DNA from: Thermomonas sp.
Lineage (GTDB): Bacteria; Pseudomonadota; Gammaproteobacteria; Xanthomonadales; Xanthomonadaceae
DNA length: 64,000 nt
Assembly (NCBI RefSeq): GCF_020850895.1
Contig: NZ_JADZDS010000060.1
Coordinates: 1-64,000 of the forward strand
Direction: 5' to 3'
Below are positions 24,016-38,120 of the stretch, piece after piece. Each line of letters starts with the position of its first letter. Position 1 is the stretch's first letter. Below the pieces are notes generated by a model. That model saw only the letters and a list, made by a program, of their open reading frames with translations. It searched no databases and had not been told where the DNA came from. Made by a program: the position numbers and the translations under genes.

Positions 24016-25695
24016 TCAGGCCGTTTTCGCCGGTTCCCGCAACTCCTTGCGCAGGATCTTGCCGACTGGGCTCTTGGGCAATTCGCTGCGAAATTCGACG
24101 AACTTCGGACGCTTGTAGCCGGTCATGTTGTCCGTACAGAACGCCTTGACCTGGTCGGCGGTGAGGGCTGGATCCTTCTTGACGACGAACACTTTCACCG
24201 CTTCGCCGGACTTGTCATCGGGTACGCCGATCGCGGCGACTTCCAGCACCTCAGGCATCATCGCGATCACGTCTTCGACTTCGTTCGGGTACACGTTGAA
24301 GCCAGACACCAGGATCATGTCCTTCTTGCGGTCGACGATGTAGAAATAGCCCTGTGCGTCCATCTTCGCCATGTCGCCGGTGTGCAACCAGCCGTCGGCA
24401 TCCATGACCTTGGCGGTTTCCTCAGGGCGTTGCCAGTAGCCCTTCATCACCTGCGGGCCCTTGACGCACAACTCGCCGACTTCGCCCGGCGGCAGCAGAT
24501 TGCCGTTGTCATCCTTGATGCAGACATCGGTGGAAGGCACCGGCATGCCGATCGAACCGTTGTATTCGCGCAGGTCGAGCGGATTGATGCATACCGCCGG
24601 CGAGGTTTCGGTCAGGCCATAGGCCTCGGCGAGGGTGGTGCCGGTGACGGACTTCCACTTGTCGGCCACCGCACGCTGCACGGCCATGCCACCGCCGAGG
24701 GTCAGGCGCAGCTTGGAAAAGTCGATGTTGCTGAAGCCGGGGGTATTGAGGAGGCCATTGAACAGCGTGTTGACGCCGGTGATCGCGGTGAAGCCGGAGT
24801 CCTTGATCTCCTTGATGAAGCCGGGCATGTCGCGCGGATTGGTGATCAGCAGGTTGGTGCTGCCGAGCTTGAGGAAGATCAGGCAGTTCGCCGTCAGCGC
24901 GAAGATGTGGTACAGCGGCAACGCGGTGACGATCAGTTCTTCGCCGGGGCGGACATTGGATTTCACCCAGGCCGAGGCCTGCTGCATGTTGGCAACGAGG
25001 TTGCGGTGGGTGAGCATCGCGCCCTTGGACACGCCGGTGGTGCCACCGGTGTATTGCAGGAAGGCAATGTCCTCTGGTGCGTTGCGCACCTCGGGCAAGG
25101 AATGCATGCGGCCGAGGGTGAGTGTGTCGCGGAAGCGCTTCGCTCCCGGGATGTCGTAGTACGGGACCATCTTCTTCACGTGCTTGAGCACGAAGTTGAC
25201 GATCAGGCCCTTGGGGAAGCCCAACATGTCGCCGAGCCCTGTGGTGATTGCCTTCACCTGAGGCATCTGCGCCAGCACTTCCTGCGCCACGTTGCCGAAG
25301 TTGTCGAGCACCAGCAGGACGCTGGCGCCGGAGTCGGCCAACTGGTGCTTGAGCTCGCGCGCGGTGTACATTGGGTTGACGTTGACCACGATCAGCCCGG
25401 CGCGAAGCACGCCGAACACGGCGATCGGGTATTGAAGGCAGTTGGGCATCATCACCGCGACGCGGTCGCCCTTCTTGAGTTTGAGCTCTCCGAGCAGGTA
25501 GCCAGCGAAGTCCCGGCTGAGGCGGTCCAGCTGGTCGTAGCTGATGCCCTTTCCCATGTTGATGAAGGCGGTGCGATCGCGGTAGGTCTTCAGGGCGGAG
25601 TCGAACACGTCGGTGATCGACGCAAACTCGTCGAGGTCGATTTCGGCCGGCACGCCGGCGGGGTAGTGGGCCAACCAAGGACGTTCGGAATTCAT
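24016..25695 (-). CDS. fadD: Long-chain fatty-acid-CoA ligase (AMP-forming)
   Basis: AMP-binding motif IAFLQYTGGTTGVSKGAMLTHRNLVAN, YGLTETSP, DGWLHTGDMAKMDAQGYFYIVDRKKDMILVSGFNVYPNEVE. Confidence 0.92.
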   Translation of the reverse strand: MNSERPWLAHYPAGVPAEIDLDEFASITDVFDSALKTYRDRTAFINMGKGISYDQLDRLSRDFAGYLLGELKLKKGDRVAVMMPNCLQYPIAVFGVLRAGLIVVNVNPMYTARELKHQLADSGASVLLVLDNFGNVAQEVLAQMPQVKAITTGLGDMLGFPKGLIVNFVLKHVKKMVPYYDIPGAKRFRDTLTLGRMHSLPEVRNAPEDIAFLQYTGGTTGVSKGAMLTHRNLVANMQQASAWVKSNVRPGEELIVTALPLYHIFALTANCLIFLKLGSTNLLITNPRDMPGFIKEIKDSGFTAITGVNTLFNGLLNTPGFSNIDFSKLRLTLGGGMAVQRAVADKWKSVTGTTLAEAYGLTETSPAVCINPLDLREYNGSIGMPVPSTDVCIKDDNGNLLPPGEVGELCVKGPQVMKGYWQRPEETAKVMDADGWLHTGDMAKMDAQGYFYIVDRKKDMILVSGFNVYPNEVEDVIAMMPEVLEVAAIGVPDDKSGEAVKVFVVKKDPALTADQVKAFCTDNMTGYKRPKFVEFRSELPKSPVGKILRKELREPAKTA

Positions 25696-25824
25696 GCTCT
25701 GCTCCCCGGGATCATGGTGTGAACGGTCAATGCGCTTGCGTATGGTACCCAATCTGGACTGAGCATAGCCTTTTGCGACGGACATGGCGATGCTTCGCTG
25801 CAACGGCATTCGGGAGGGCTGGAA

Positions 25825-26271
25825 ATGGGGGTGCTGTGGAGACGATTCGGGGGACAGTGGGCGCTGGTTTGCATGCTGGTGCTGGCCGGATGCGGCGGGC
25901 CGCCACCGGAGCAGGCGGTGCGCGCGCAGCTCACGGCGATGCAGGCCGCCATCGACGGCAAGGATGCTGGCAAGGTGTCCGACCTGCTGGCCGAGGATTT
26001 CGTCGGCAACGACGGCATGGACAAGCGCGGCGCGCGGCGGATGGCAGCCGGGATTTTCCTGCAGTACCGCAATGTCACCGGCCGGATCGGGCCGATCCAG
26101 GTCGAACTGCGTGGCGAGGACGATGCCATCGCCCGCTTCACCGTGTTGGCGACCGCCGGCAGTGGCGGGCTGGTGCCGCAGGATGGGCAGGTGTTCGAGG
26201 TGGAAACCGGCTGGCACCGCGAGGGCCGCGACTGGCTGCTGCGTAGCGCGAACTGGAAGCCGAAGTTGTAG
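25825..26271 (+). CDS. Putative lipoprotein, NTF2-like fold predicted
   Basis: Lipobox-like LVLAGCGG; EQAVRAQLTAMQAAIDGKDAGKVSDLLAEDFVGNDG...ETGWHREGRDWLLRSANWKPKL. Confidence 0.75.
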   Translation: MGVLWRRFGGQWALVCMLVLAGCGGPPPEQAVRAQLTAMQAAIDGKDAGKVSDLLAEDFVGNDGMDKRGARRMAAGIFLQYRNVTGRIGPIQVELRGEDDAIARFTVLATAGSGGLVPQDGQVFEVETGWHREGRDWLLRSANWKPKL

Positions 26272-26321
26272 GTGGGTCGACGACGTCCGAGTCAGAATCC
26301 ATATCGGGCACAATGAAAACA

Positions 26322-26348
26322 ACAAGGCCTGGCATGCCCCGGCCTTGT
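26322..26348. terminator. Stem-loop terminator between convergent lipoprotein gene and acnA
   Basis: ACAAGGCC-(11 nt)-GGCCTTGT with flanking A/T. Confidence 0.65.
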
Positions 26349-26376
26349 CGCGTGTCTGCTGGATGCGATCAGCGCA

Positions 26377-29130
<2,754 letters not shown>

Positions 29131-29240
29131 GGGACTGCTCCGTGGCGGGACGCCGAAAGTGTAGGGGTGCCGTCGTGACCCCGTGGTGACGTCGGGGGCG
29201 GATCGGCTGTGCGTGGGCACGGGTATGATATGCCAAAAAA

Positions 29241-29263
29241 AGTATGTATGCTTCATGCGTACT
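29241..29263. promoter_or_regulatory. Imperfect palindrome, candidate TA operator
   Basis: AGTATGTATG-ctt-CATGCGTACT; arms complementary at 8 of 10 positions; 22 nt upstream of the GTG of the antitoxin gene. Confidence 0.5.
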
Positions 29264-29284
29264 TCGGTTGCATGGAGGATCGCC

Positions 29285-29545
29285 GTGGACGTCATCGTTG
29301 GGGAGCGCGGTCAGGTGACCCTGCCCAAGCCGGTGCGCGATGCGCTGGGCTTGGCCAAGGGCAGTGTGCTCAAGGTCGAACTTGACGGCGGCCGGATCGT
29401 CCTGCGCAAGGATGCCAGCGAGGCGCTGCGCAAGGTGCGTGGCAAGTTCCGGCTGGCCGACGGGTTGGCGTCGACCGATGCCGCCATGCGTGAGTTGCGT
29501 GGGCGCGCGCCTCTCGACGGCGACGACCAGGGTGATCGCGGGTGA
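29285..29545 (+). CDS. vapB: AbrB/MazE/SpoVT-type antitoxin (VapB-like)
   Basis: [46 protein letters not shown] start with GGAGG upstream; an in-frame ATG at 29255 is the alternative start. Confidence 0.8.
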   Translation: MDVIVGERGQVTLPKPVRDALGLAKGSVLKVELDGGRIVLRKDASEALRKVRGKFRLADGLASTDAAMRELRGRAPLDGDDQGDRG

Positions 29546-29952
29546 TCGCGCTGGATTCGCCGGTCCTGATCGATCTGCTGGTGGGCGACCCGCGCCACGC
29601 CGAGGCCGCCGAGGCCTGCATCGGTGACGCGCTGGGCCGCGACGACGTGGTGGTCTGCGATGCGGTGATCGCCGAAGTCCAAGCCGTGCTGGAATCGTCG
29701 GTCGGCCTGATGGAGCCGCTGGCCACGCTGGGCATCCGCCATCTTGCGACCAGTGAGAGCGCCGCGATGCGCGCCGGCTACATGCTCAAGCGCTTCCGCG
29801 CCCGCGGCGGTGGCCGTGAACGGCTGGTGGCGGATTTCCTGATCGGCGCCCACGCGATGCTGCAATGCGATGCCCTGATCACCCGCGATGCCGTGTTTTT
29901 CCGCGACTATTTCAAGGGCCTGAGGCTGATCATCCCCGCGGGAACGGGTTGA
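29542..29952 (+). CDS. vapC: PIN-domain toxin (VapC-like)
   Basis: Acidic PIN residues: [45 protein letters not shown]; overlaps the antitoxin stop codon. Confidence 0.85.
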   Translation: MIALDSPVLIDLLVGDPRHAEAAEACIGDALGRDDVVVCDAVIAEVQAVLESSVGLMEPLATLGIRHLATSESAAMRAGYMLKRFRARGGGRERLVADFLIGAHAMLQCDALITRDAVFFRDYFKGLRLIIPAGTG

Positions 29953-30269
29953 TTGAGGACGCTATCGGATCCCGATGCGGACTCAGCGCTGGCCGAATTC
30001 CCCGGCCGCGGTCGGGCGGGTCACGAAACCTGAAGACCAGTTGAAGCGCAATGTCCTGCCAGACCCCTTGGCAACGTTTTTCCTTGTGCTAGGCTGAAAT
30101 CTCGGGGAACGGGGAGGGACGATCCCGCGTTTGGGGGGTTCCAATACGATCTCCGAGATTGGAGAGTGATGCACGGGCGGCAGACGAGGTCGCTCGGGCT
30201 TGGTCTGGTGGCCGAATGTTCGGTCGATTCCAAGGTCCCACCCATAATCAATTTGCGGAGTGACAACCC

Positions 30270-30611
30270 ATGTTTTCCATTCGTACTTCGATCGTGGCCG
30301 CCTGCGTGGCCGGCCTGTTCGCCCTCGGTGCGACGAGTCAGGCCAGTGCCGCTGATCGTCACGTCCGGATCATCAACAAGACCAGCTACACGATGGTGCG
30401 CTTTTACGCCTCGCGTTCGTCGACTTCCGATTGGGAAGAAGACATTCTTGGCGACAGCGTGGTGCGTTCGGGCGGTTCGGTGCGGATCAACATCGACGAC
30501 GGCACCGGTGCCTGCCTCTTCGATTTCAAGGCCGTGTTCAGCAACGGCAACGAAGCCACCCGCGGCAAGATCAACGTCTGCGAGATCGGCGAGTACACCT
30601 ATACCGACTGA
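30270..30611 (+). CDS. Small exported hypothetical protein
   Basis: Signal peptide MFSIRTSIVAACVAGLFALGATSQASAADRHVRIINKTSYTMVRFYASRSSTSDWEEDILGDSVVRSGGSVRINIDDGTGACLFDFKAVFSNGNEATRGKINVCEIGEYTYTD. Confidence 0.75.
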   Translation: MFSIRTSIVAACVAGLFALGATSQASAADRHVRIINKTSYTMVRFYASRSSTSDWEEDILGDSVVRSGGSVRINIDDGTGACLFDFKAVFSNGNEATRGKINVCEIGEYTYTD

Positions 30612-30673
30612 GCCATGGCAGGCGGTCACGGCGTGATGAACCGGGATCGCCTCATTGGGTTGTTGATGGAACG

Positions 30674-30707
30674 CACCCCGGCAGCGCTTCAACGCGCTGG
30701 CGGGGTG
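30674..30707 (+). terminator. Candidate stem-loop terminator
   Basis: CACCCCGGCAGCG...CGCTGGCGGGGTG, 12/13 complementary, downstream of the 30270 gene. Confidence 0.5.
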
Positions 30708-30818
30708 TCGTGCGTCTGACGGTTGGCGAAACTCCGGCAAAGTAGGCGCTAGGCGATGGGCCGGAATTGCCGCGGCGACGATCGGTGCCGGGCATCCGGC
30801 AGCGCCGAGTCGTTCCAA

Positions 30819-31433
30819 TCACGCCATCCTTGCATCGATCGCACTGGCCATTGCGCGCCGCTGAAACACGAAATCCCACAGGCTGCCGCCCATCTGCCGC
30901 CACAGCACGGCTGACCGAAGCGCGGCAAGCAGCAACGCGCGGATTTCCGCCACCACATCAATCTGACCGAGGTAGTGCGGATTGCCTTGGACCATCACCC
31001 GCGGGCGCAGGGTGCTGATGGTGTCGGAATAGAGCTTGCCAAGTTCTGCAAGCGTTTCGCTGTCGATTACGGCGGGTGGCTGATCCTCGGCGGGCGAGAT
31101 GCCGCCCAGTCCGGCTTGGATGTCGTCGATCATTTTCTTGTCGCGGATGAAACGACGTTCAAGCTGCAGCACGGCAAGCACCAGTTTGCCCATGGCTTCG
31201 TCCTTGTTGCCGTTGGCAAGGTAATCGCGCAACTGGCGCAGGCCGCTGCGAAGATTGTCGACACCGCCGTAGACCGTTTCGGCGTCGGCGGCATCGATCA
31301 TGAACACGCTGTTGATCGCAGTCTCGATCTGGTGCCCCTCGCCATGCCCGGTATCGGCGATACGCCGGACTTGGGTCAGTGCTTGCAGCAGGCCTGCCAA
31401 GGCAAGGACACGGTCGTCGATGCTCGAATTCAT
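30819..31433 (-). CDS. hflD: HflD-like lysogenization regulator family protein
   Basis: [26 protein letters not shown]...[37 protein letters not shown]...[43 protein letters not shown]; adjacent to mnmA. Confidence 0.92.
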   Translation of the reverse strand: MNSSIDDRVLALAGLLQALTQVRRIADTGHGEGHQIETAINSVFMIDAADAETVYGGVDNLRSGLRQLRDYLANGNKDEAMGKLVLAVLQLERRFIRDKKMIDDIQAGLGGISPAEDQPPAVIDSETLAELGKLYSDTISTLRPRVMVQGNPHYLGQIDVVAEIRALLLAALRSAVLWRQMGGSLWDFVFQRRAMASAIDARMA

Positions 31434-32551
31434 GGTGCGTCGGTTCCTTCGGCGACTCCGGGCATGGGCGCATCGGTGGACGCGATCACTGCACCGCCGA
31501 GACAATTATCTCCGGAATAAAGCACCAGCGACTGGCCTGGCGTCACCGCGCGCTGGGGGGCGGCAAAGTGCACTGCAAGCGTGCCGTCGTCATCGACGAC
31601 CACGTCGCAGGCTTGGTCTGGTTGCCGGTAGCGGGTTTGGGCGACGCATGCAAAACGGGTTGCAGGCGGCGCCCCGGCGATCCAGTGAGCAAACCGGGTG
31701 CGCAGGTTGCGGGAAAGCAGCCAAGGACTGGCGTGGCCTTGGTCGACGTACAGGATGTTGCGCGCCACATCCTTGCCGATCACGAACCAAGGGGCTTGGG
31801 CGCGTCCGCGCACGCCGCCGATCTGCAGGCCCTCGCGCTGGCCGAGCGTGAAATAGCAGACCCCGGGGTGGTGACCGATGCAGGCGCCTTCGGGGGTGCG
31901 GATCTCGCCGTCCTGACTGGGGAGGAAGCGCGCCAGGAATTCGCGAAAATCACGTTCGCCGATGAAGCAGATCCCGGTGGAATCGCGTTTGCTTGCCGTG
32001 CCAAGGCCGTGCCCTGCGGCGATCGCACGCACTTGCGCCTTGTCCAGATCACCCAACGGGAAGCAAGTGGCGGCAAGTTGTTCCTGGCCAAGCTGGTGTA
32101 GGAAGTAGCTCTGGTCCTTGTTGGCATCCACGGCCTTGCGCAGGCGATAGCCGCTTCCAACCCGTTCCACGCGGGCATAGTGGCCGGTGGCGATGGTCGG
32201 GGCGCCGAGTTCGCGGGCAGCGGCGAGGAAGTGCTTGAATTTGATTTCGCGGTTGCAGGCGATATCCGGGTTGGGTGTGCGCCCGGCCGCGTATTCGGAC
32301 AGGAACTGCCGGAACACCTCGTTGCGGTATTCCCTGGAAAAATCCCGGAACCGGATCGGGATGCCCAATTGACCGCACACGGCCACTGCGTCGCGCCGAT
32401 CCTCTTCGGCGCGGCACTCGCCGCTGCCATCGTCGGCCCAGTTGCTCATGAACACTCCGACCACCTCATGGCCGGCATCACGCAGCAACAGTGCGGCAAC
32501 CGAGGAATCCACCCCGCCGGACATGCCGACGACGACCCGTTCCCCGCTCAT
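31430..32551 (-). CDS. mnmA: tRNA-specific 2-thiouridylase
   Basis: [20 protein letters not shown]-loop; [52 protein letters not shown]. Confidence 0.96.
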   Translation of the reverse strand: MSGERVVVGMSGGVDSSVAALLLRDAGHEVVGVFMSNWADDGSGECRAEEDRRDAVAVCGQLGIPIRFRDFSREYRNEVFRQFLSEYAAGRTPNPDIACNREIKFKHFLAAARELGAPTIATGHYARVERVGSGYRLRKAVDANKDQSYFLHQLGQEQLAATCFPLGDLDKAQVRAIAAGHGLGTASKRDSTGICFIGERDFREFLARFLPSQDGEIRTPEGACIGHHPGVCYFTLGQREGLQIGGVRGRAQAPWFVIGKDVARNILYVDQGHASPWLLSRNLRTRFAHWIAGAPPATRFACVAQTRYRQPDQACDVVVDDDGTLAVHFAAPQRAVTPGQSLVLYSGDNCLGGAVIASTDAPMPGVAEGTDAP

Positions 32552-33078
32552 GGGAAGGCGTGCAGCAGCGACAGCGGGTACCGGCTGCCGCCAAGGAAAT
32601 CAGCCACGGCGCGCCAGACCAGCGGGCTGCGGTGACGGTGGGATTGTGACCGCAGCTCTTCCGGAAGCATCCAGAGTGCGCGTTCGATTCCCTGGTCGAG
32701 CACAGCACCCGGGATCGGATCGAGCGCTTCAGCTGCAAAAGCAAACCGCAGGTAGTGGACGCTACGGGTGGGTGAGGTCCACTGATGGATGCCGACCAAG
32801 GCGGTGATGCAAACGTTCCAGCCGCTTTCTTCCCGGGTTTCCCGGACCGCGGCCTCGATCAGGCTTTCGCCGGGTTCCAGATGGCCGGCGGGCTGGTTCA
32901 GGACCAGTCGCTTTCCGGTATCGGCAGGGTCGACAGTCGCCGGCGGGATTGCCCTCCCACCGGAACTCCGTCCGTCATCGACATGTTCTTCGACGCACAG
33001 GAGCCGCCCGTCACGGACAGTGACGACCGCGACGGTGACATCCTGTGCGAGGCGCGGTCCGCTGCCGCAAGCCGCCAT
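32548..33078 (-). CDS. Nudix hydrolase
   Basis: Nudix box [25 protein letters not shown]; overlaps mnmA start (NudJ-like context). Confidence 0.88.
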   Translation of the reverse strand: MAACGSGPRLAQDVTVAVVTVRDGRLLCVEEHVDDGRSSGGRAIPPATVDPADTGKRLVLNQPAGHLEPGESLIEAAVRETREESGWNVCITALVGIHQWTSPTRSVHYLRFAFAAEALDPIPGAVLDQGIERALWMLPEELRSQSHRHRSPLVWRAVADFLGGSRYPLSLLHAFP

Positions 33079-33549
33079 TCAAAGATCGTCGGTGTCGCCG
33101 GAGAGCTCGATTTCCTTGTCGTCTGCAATCGAGCCGGCGATCCGGATCGCCTCACCCAGCTGTGCAGCGTCGACGCTGTCGGGCAGCTTGATCACGTAAT
33201 ACAGGTAGTCGCCGGCGATTTCCCAGGCACCGATCTTCTTGGTGCGGCTTTCACGCAATAGCTCAAGCGCCATTTCCGGGGTGACGTGGTCGGTCTTGAT
33301 GTTTGCCGCGGGCGCGAACACTTCGCGCACGCTCATGCCACCGCTCTCCTCGGTTCCGCCGGAAACATAGACCAACTGGGTGCGGTTTTCGCTGGTGAAA
33401 TTCAGTACCACCTTGTAGTCCCCATCGTCATCGATGGTGAACTTGAGGCCACGGGCGGTCAGGCGGGCTTCCACCGCGGCGTCACCGGCATTGGCCGGAA
33501 GCGAGGCCAGCGGAAGCAGGCAAGCGAGGGAGAGGGCGAGCAGGCGCAT
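33079..33549 (-). CDS. Exported YbjN-like protein
   Basis: Signal peptide plus [40 protein letters not shown]...[33 protein letters not shown]. Confidence 0.7.
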   Translation of the reverse strand: MRLLALSLACLLPLASLPANAGDAAVEARLTARGLKFTIDDDGDYKVVLNFTSENRTQLVYVSGGTEESGGMSVREVFAPAANIKTDHVTPEMALELLRESRTKKIGAWEIAGDYLYYVIKLPDSVDAAQLGEAIRIAGSIADDKEIELSGDTDDL

Positions 33550-33606
33550 GGATGGCTCCGGTTGCTGTGGGACGGCCGGTCATCCGGCGCGGCTTATACT
33601 TTGCCG

Positions 33607-33930
33607 ATGCCACAGCAGTCTGACAAGTCTCGGGGTGAACGCGGGGTCGTGGTTGCCCCGGCGCGCCCCGATCTGGCTCGACCACCGATGTATACAGTCC
33701 TGCTGCTCAACGACGACTACACGCCGATGGACTTCGTGGTTGACGTGTTGATGCAGTTCTTTTCGATGGGGCTGGAGCGCGCCACTCAAGTGATGCTGCA
33801 TGTGCACACGCGCGGTCGTGGCGTCTGTGGGCTGTACACGCGGGAAATCGCCGAGTCCAAGGTTGCCCAGGTCAATGAATATGCACGGCTGAACCAGCAC
33901 CCGCTCCTGTGCACGATGGAAAAAGCCTGA
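33607..33930 (+). CDS. clpS: ATP-dependent Clp protease adaptor
   Basis: [80 protein letters not shown]. Confidence 0.97.
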   Translation: MPQQSDKSRGERGVVVAPARPDLARPPMYTVLLLNDDYTPMDFVVDVLMQFFSMGLERATQVMLHVHTRGRGVCGLYTREIAESKVAQVNEYARLNQHPLLCTMEKA

Positions 33931-33998
33931 ACGGCGCGATCGACCCTGTTCCGCATACCAGTCTCCGCATCCCGATTCCCGCCGTCGGATTGCGGCAA

Positions 33999-34014
33999 TG
34001 TGAACGCGATCACA
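33999..34014. promoter_or_regulatory. Candidate CRP/Clp-type binding site
   Basis: TGTGA-ACGCGA-TCACA, both half-sites perfect, in the clpS-clpA intergenic region. Confidence 0.55.
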
Positions 34015-34085
34015 CCGGGGGCTTGCCCACCGACCATTTGCGCCTTACATAGGGAGCAGACGTTTCGGCAAGGCAAGGGTTCACC

Positions 34086-36365
<2,280 letters not shown>

Positions 36366-36371
36366 CCCAAC

Positions 36372-37052
36372 GTGGCGCTGGCTCGGGTCCAGGTGCAGCT
36401 TGCACCCATCGGCAGACTGGCCGCCACCGCCGTAGTCAATGGTCAAGCGTGGCTGACCGAAGCCGAGTCGCGGCGTCTGCAGGGCATGCGTTCGCAGGCG
36501 CGGCGCGACAGCTTCCTCGCCGGGCACTGGCAAGCACGCAAACTGGCGGCACGCTGGCTCGGCGTGAAGGCCGCGCGGATCGCCTTGGGAAATTTCGCCG
36601 ATGGCCGACCGGCAGTTCAATGCGATGGCAAACCGGTGCCGCTCTCGCTTTCGCTGTCGCACAGCGGCGAGTGGCTGGCACTGGCGCTGGGCGAGGTGGC
36701 GGTGGGGATCGACGTCGAGCTGCCCCGGCGCAGCCGTGATCTGGACGCGCTGGCGCGATCCGTGTTTTCACCCGCCGATCAGCACCGCCTGCAGGCGATG
36801 GCAGCCGAGGAGAGAGCACCTGCGTTTTTCGAGTTGTGGGCCTTGCATGAAGCCCGCGGCAAACGCAGCGGAGAGGGCATGCAGCCAGGGACGAGCCGCA
36901 CCTTCCGTCTTCAAGCGTGTGGCAGGGAATCCGCACAAGGCCTGAGCTGGCGATTCCGCGACGGGGCGGTGGCCTTGGCCACCACGCCTGGCATGCCGGT
37001 GGAGTTCATCGGTGAGACGCCGGGTGAACCTGCCTATTGGCGTTACACCTGA
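36372..37052 (+). CDS. 4'-phosphopantetheinyl transferase superfamily protein
   Basis: LSLSHSGEWLALALGEVAVGIDVELPRRSRDLDALARSVFSPADQHRL...FFELWALHEARGKRSGEG; GTG start. Confidence 0.88.
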   Translation: MALARVQVQLAPIGRLAATAVVNGQAWLTEAESRRLQGMRSQARRDSFLAGHWQARKLAARWLGVKAARIALGNFADGRPAVQCDGKPVPLSLSLSHSGEWLALALGEVAVGIDVELPRRSRDLDALARSVFSPADQHRLQAMAAEERAPAFFELWALHEARGKRSGEGMQPGTSRTFRLQACGRESAQGLSWRFRDGAVALATTPGMPVEFIGETPGEPAYWRYT

Positions 37053-37094
37053 TGTGAGCAGGCTCGCCTGTGGTCCGGTGTGCGCCGAGCCGGC

Positions 37095-37280
37095 TCACGG
37101 GCTGGCTTCGGGATGGCGCTTCAGCCACAGCGCCAGCGCCAATCGATACCCTTCCAACTCGGCGGCGTATACGTCGTTCACGCACATCTGGCAGCCACTG
37201 TCGCAACAGTCCTGCGGCAGCGGTTTTTCCGGTGGCTGCGGGCGCGGATCGAGATCCGTGATCGGCAAGGGCGAGTCCAT
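37095..37280 (-). CDS. Small Cys-rich oxidoreductase-like-domain protein
   Basis: MDSPLPITDLDPRPQPPEKPLPQDCCDSGCQMCVNDVYAAELEGYRLALALWLKRHPEASP; Oxidored-like family pattern. Confidence 0.75.
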   Translation of the reverse strand: MDSPLPITDLDPRPQPPEKPLPQDCCDSGCQMCVNDVYAAELEGYRLALALWLKRHPEASP

Positions 37281-37314
37281 GCAGGGCATTATCGCCGGGA
37301 AGGTTTGGGCCACG

Positions 37315-37412
37315 CGAAAAGGCGAAAAGGGGTCAGAGAACATTTCCGTTTGAGAGTTGACCTGATGCATGCCTGCACAGGAAATGTTCTCTGACCCCTT
37401 TTCGCCTTTTCG
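37315..37412. repeat. Perfect 33-bp inverted repeat with 32-bp spacer (REP/MITE-like element)
   Basis: CGAAAAGGCGAAAAGGGGTCAGAGAACATTTCC (37315-37347) and its exact reverse complement (37380-37412). Confidence 0.85.
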
Positions 37413-37463
37413 GATTTGTCTCGCGGCGGTGTTAGGCTGCTTCCGACACGCAGGGGGTGGGGC

Positions 37464-38120
37464 ATGCGGACGCGCGCGCTGGCAATGCTGATCCCGTGGC
37501 TGACGCTTGGCGCGATGCCGGCGTTGGCCGGAGACATCGAGGTCAAGTTCGACGACGGCAAGGGCAAGCCGGTGGCGGATGCGGTGTTGTTGCTGCGGCC
37601 TGCAGCGGGCCAGCAAGCGCCTGCGCCGAAGCAGCACACGCGCCACGTGATCGATCAGCGCATGCTGATGTTCCAGCCCTATCTGCAAGTGTTCCGGCCC
37701 GGCGACGAGGTGGTGTTTCGCAACAGCGACAGCACCCGCCACCACGTCTATTCGTTCTCTGCGGCCGGCAAGTTCGAGTTCGTGCTCGCACCTGCGCAAA
37801 GCTCGCCGCCGTTTCGTCTGGATCAGCCGGGCGCGATTGCCGTTGGATGCAATATCCACGACCAGATGATCGCCTACCTCTATGTGACCGATGCGCCCTG
37901 GGTGGCGCAAAGTGATGCATCGGGCAAGGCCGCCATCACCGCTCTGCCACCGGGCGACTACCATTTGCAGGCATGGCAGCCGCGCCTGCGGCCCGGTACA
38001 CCGCTGCCCACGCAGCGCGTGCATGTCGATGCCGGCGGCGGCACGGTGACGGTCTCGGTTTCGCTGCGTCTGCTGCCCGATCCGCGGCTGCGAGCCGGCC
38101 CCGGCCATGTGCACTATTGA
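37464..38120 (+). CDS. Secreted cupredoxin-like (methylamine-utilization-type) protein
   Basis: Signal peptide MRTRALAMLIPWLTLGAMPALAGD; FRPGDEVVFRNSDSTRHHVYSFSAAGKFEFVLAP...IAVGCNIHDQMIAYLYVTDAPW: putative type-1 Cu ligands His, C-x2-H-x2-M. Confidence 0.8.
   Translation: MRTRALAMLIPWLTLGAMPALAGDIEVKFDDGKGKPVADAVLLLRPAAGQQAPAPKQHTRHVIDQRMLMFQPYLQVFRPGDEVVFRNSDSTRHHVYSFSAAGKFEFVLAPAQSSPPFRLDQPGAIAVGCNIHDQMIAYLYVTDAPWVAQSDASGKAAITALPPGDYHLQAWQPRLRPGTPLPTQRVHVDAGGGTVTVSVSLRLLPDPRLRAGPGHVHY

Noticed and set aside
24382-25722. 446-aa forward ORF opposite the acyl-CoA synthetase
   Set aside because: Antisense to a clear AMP-binding enzyme; no domain signature.
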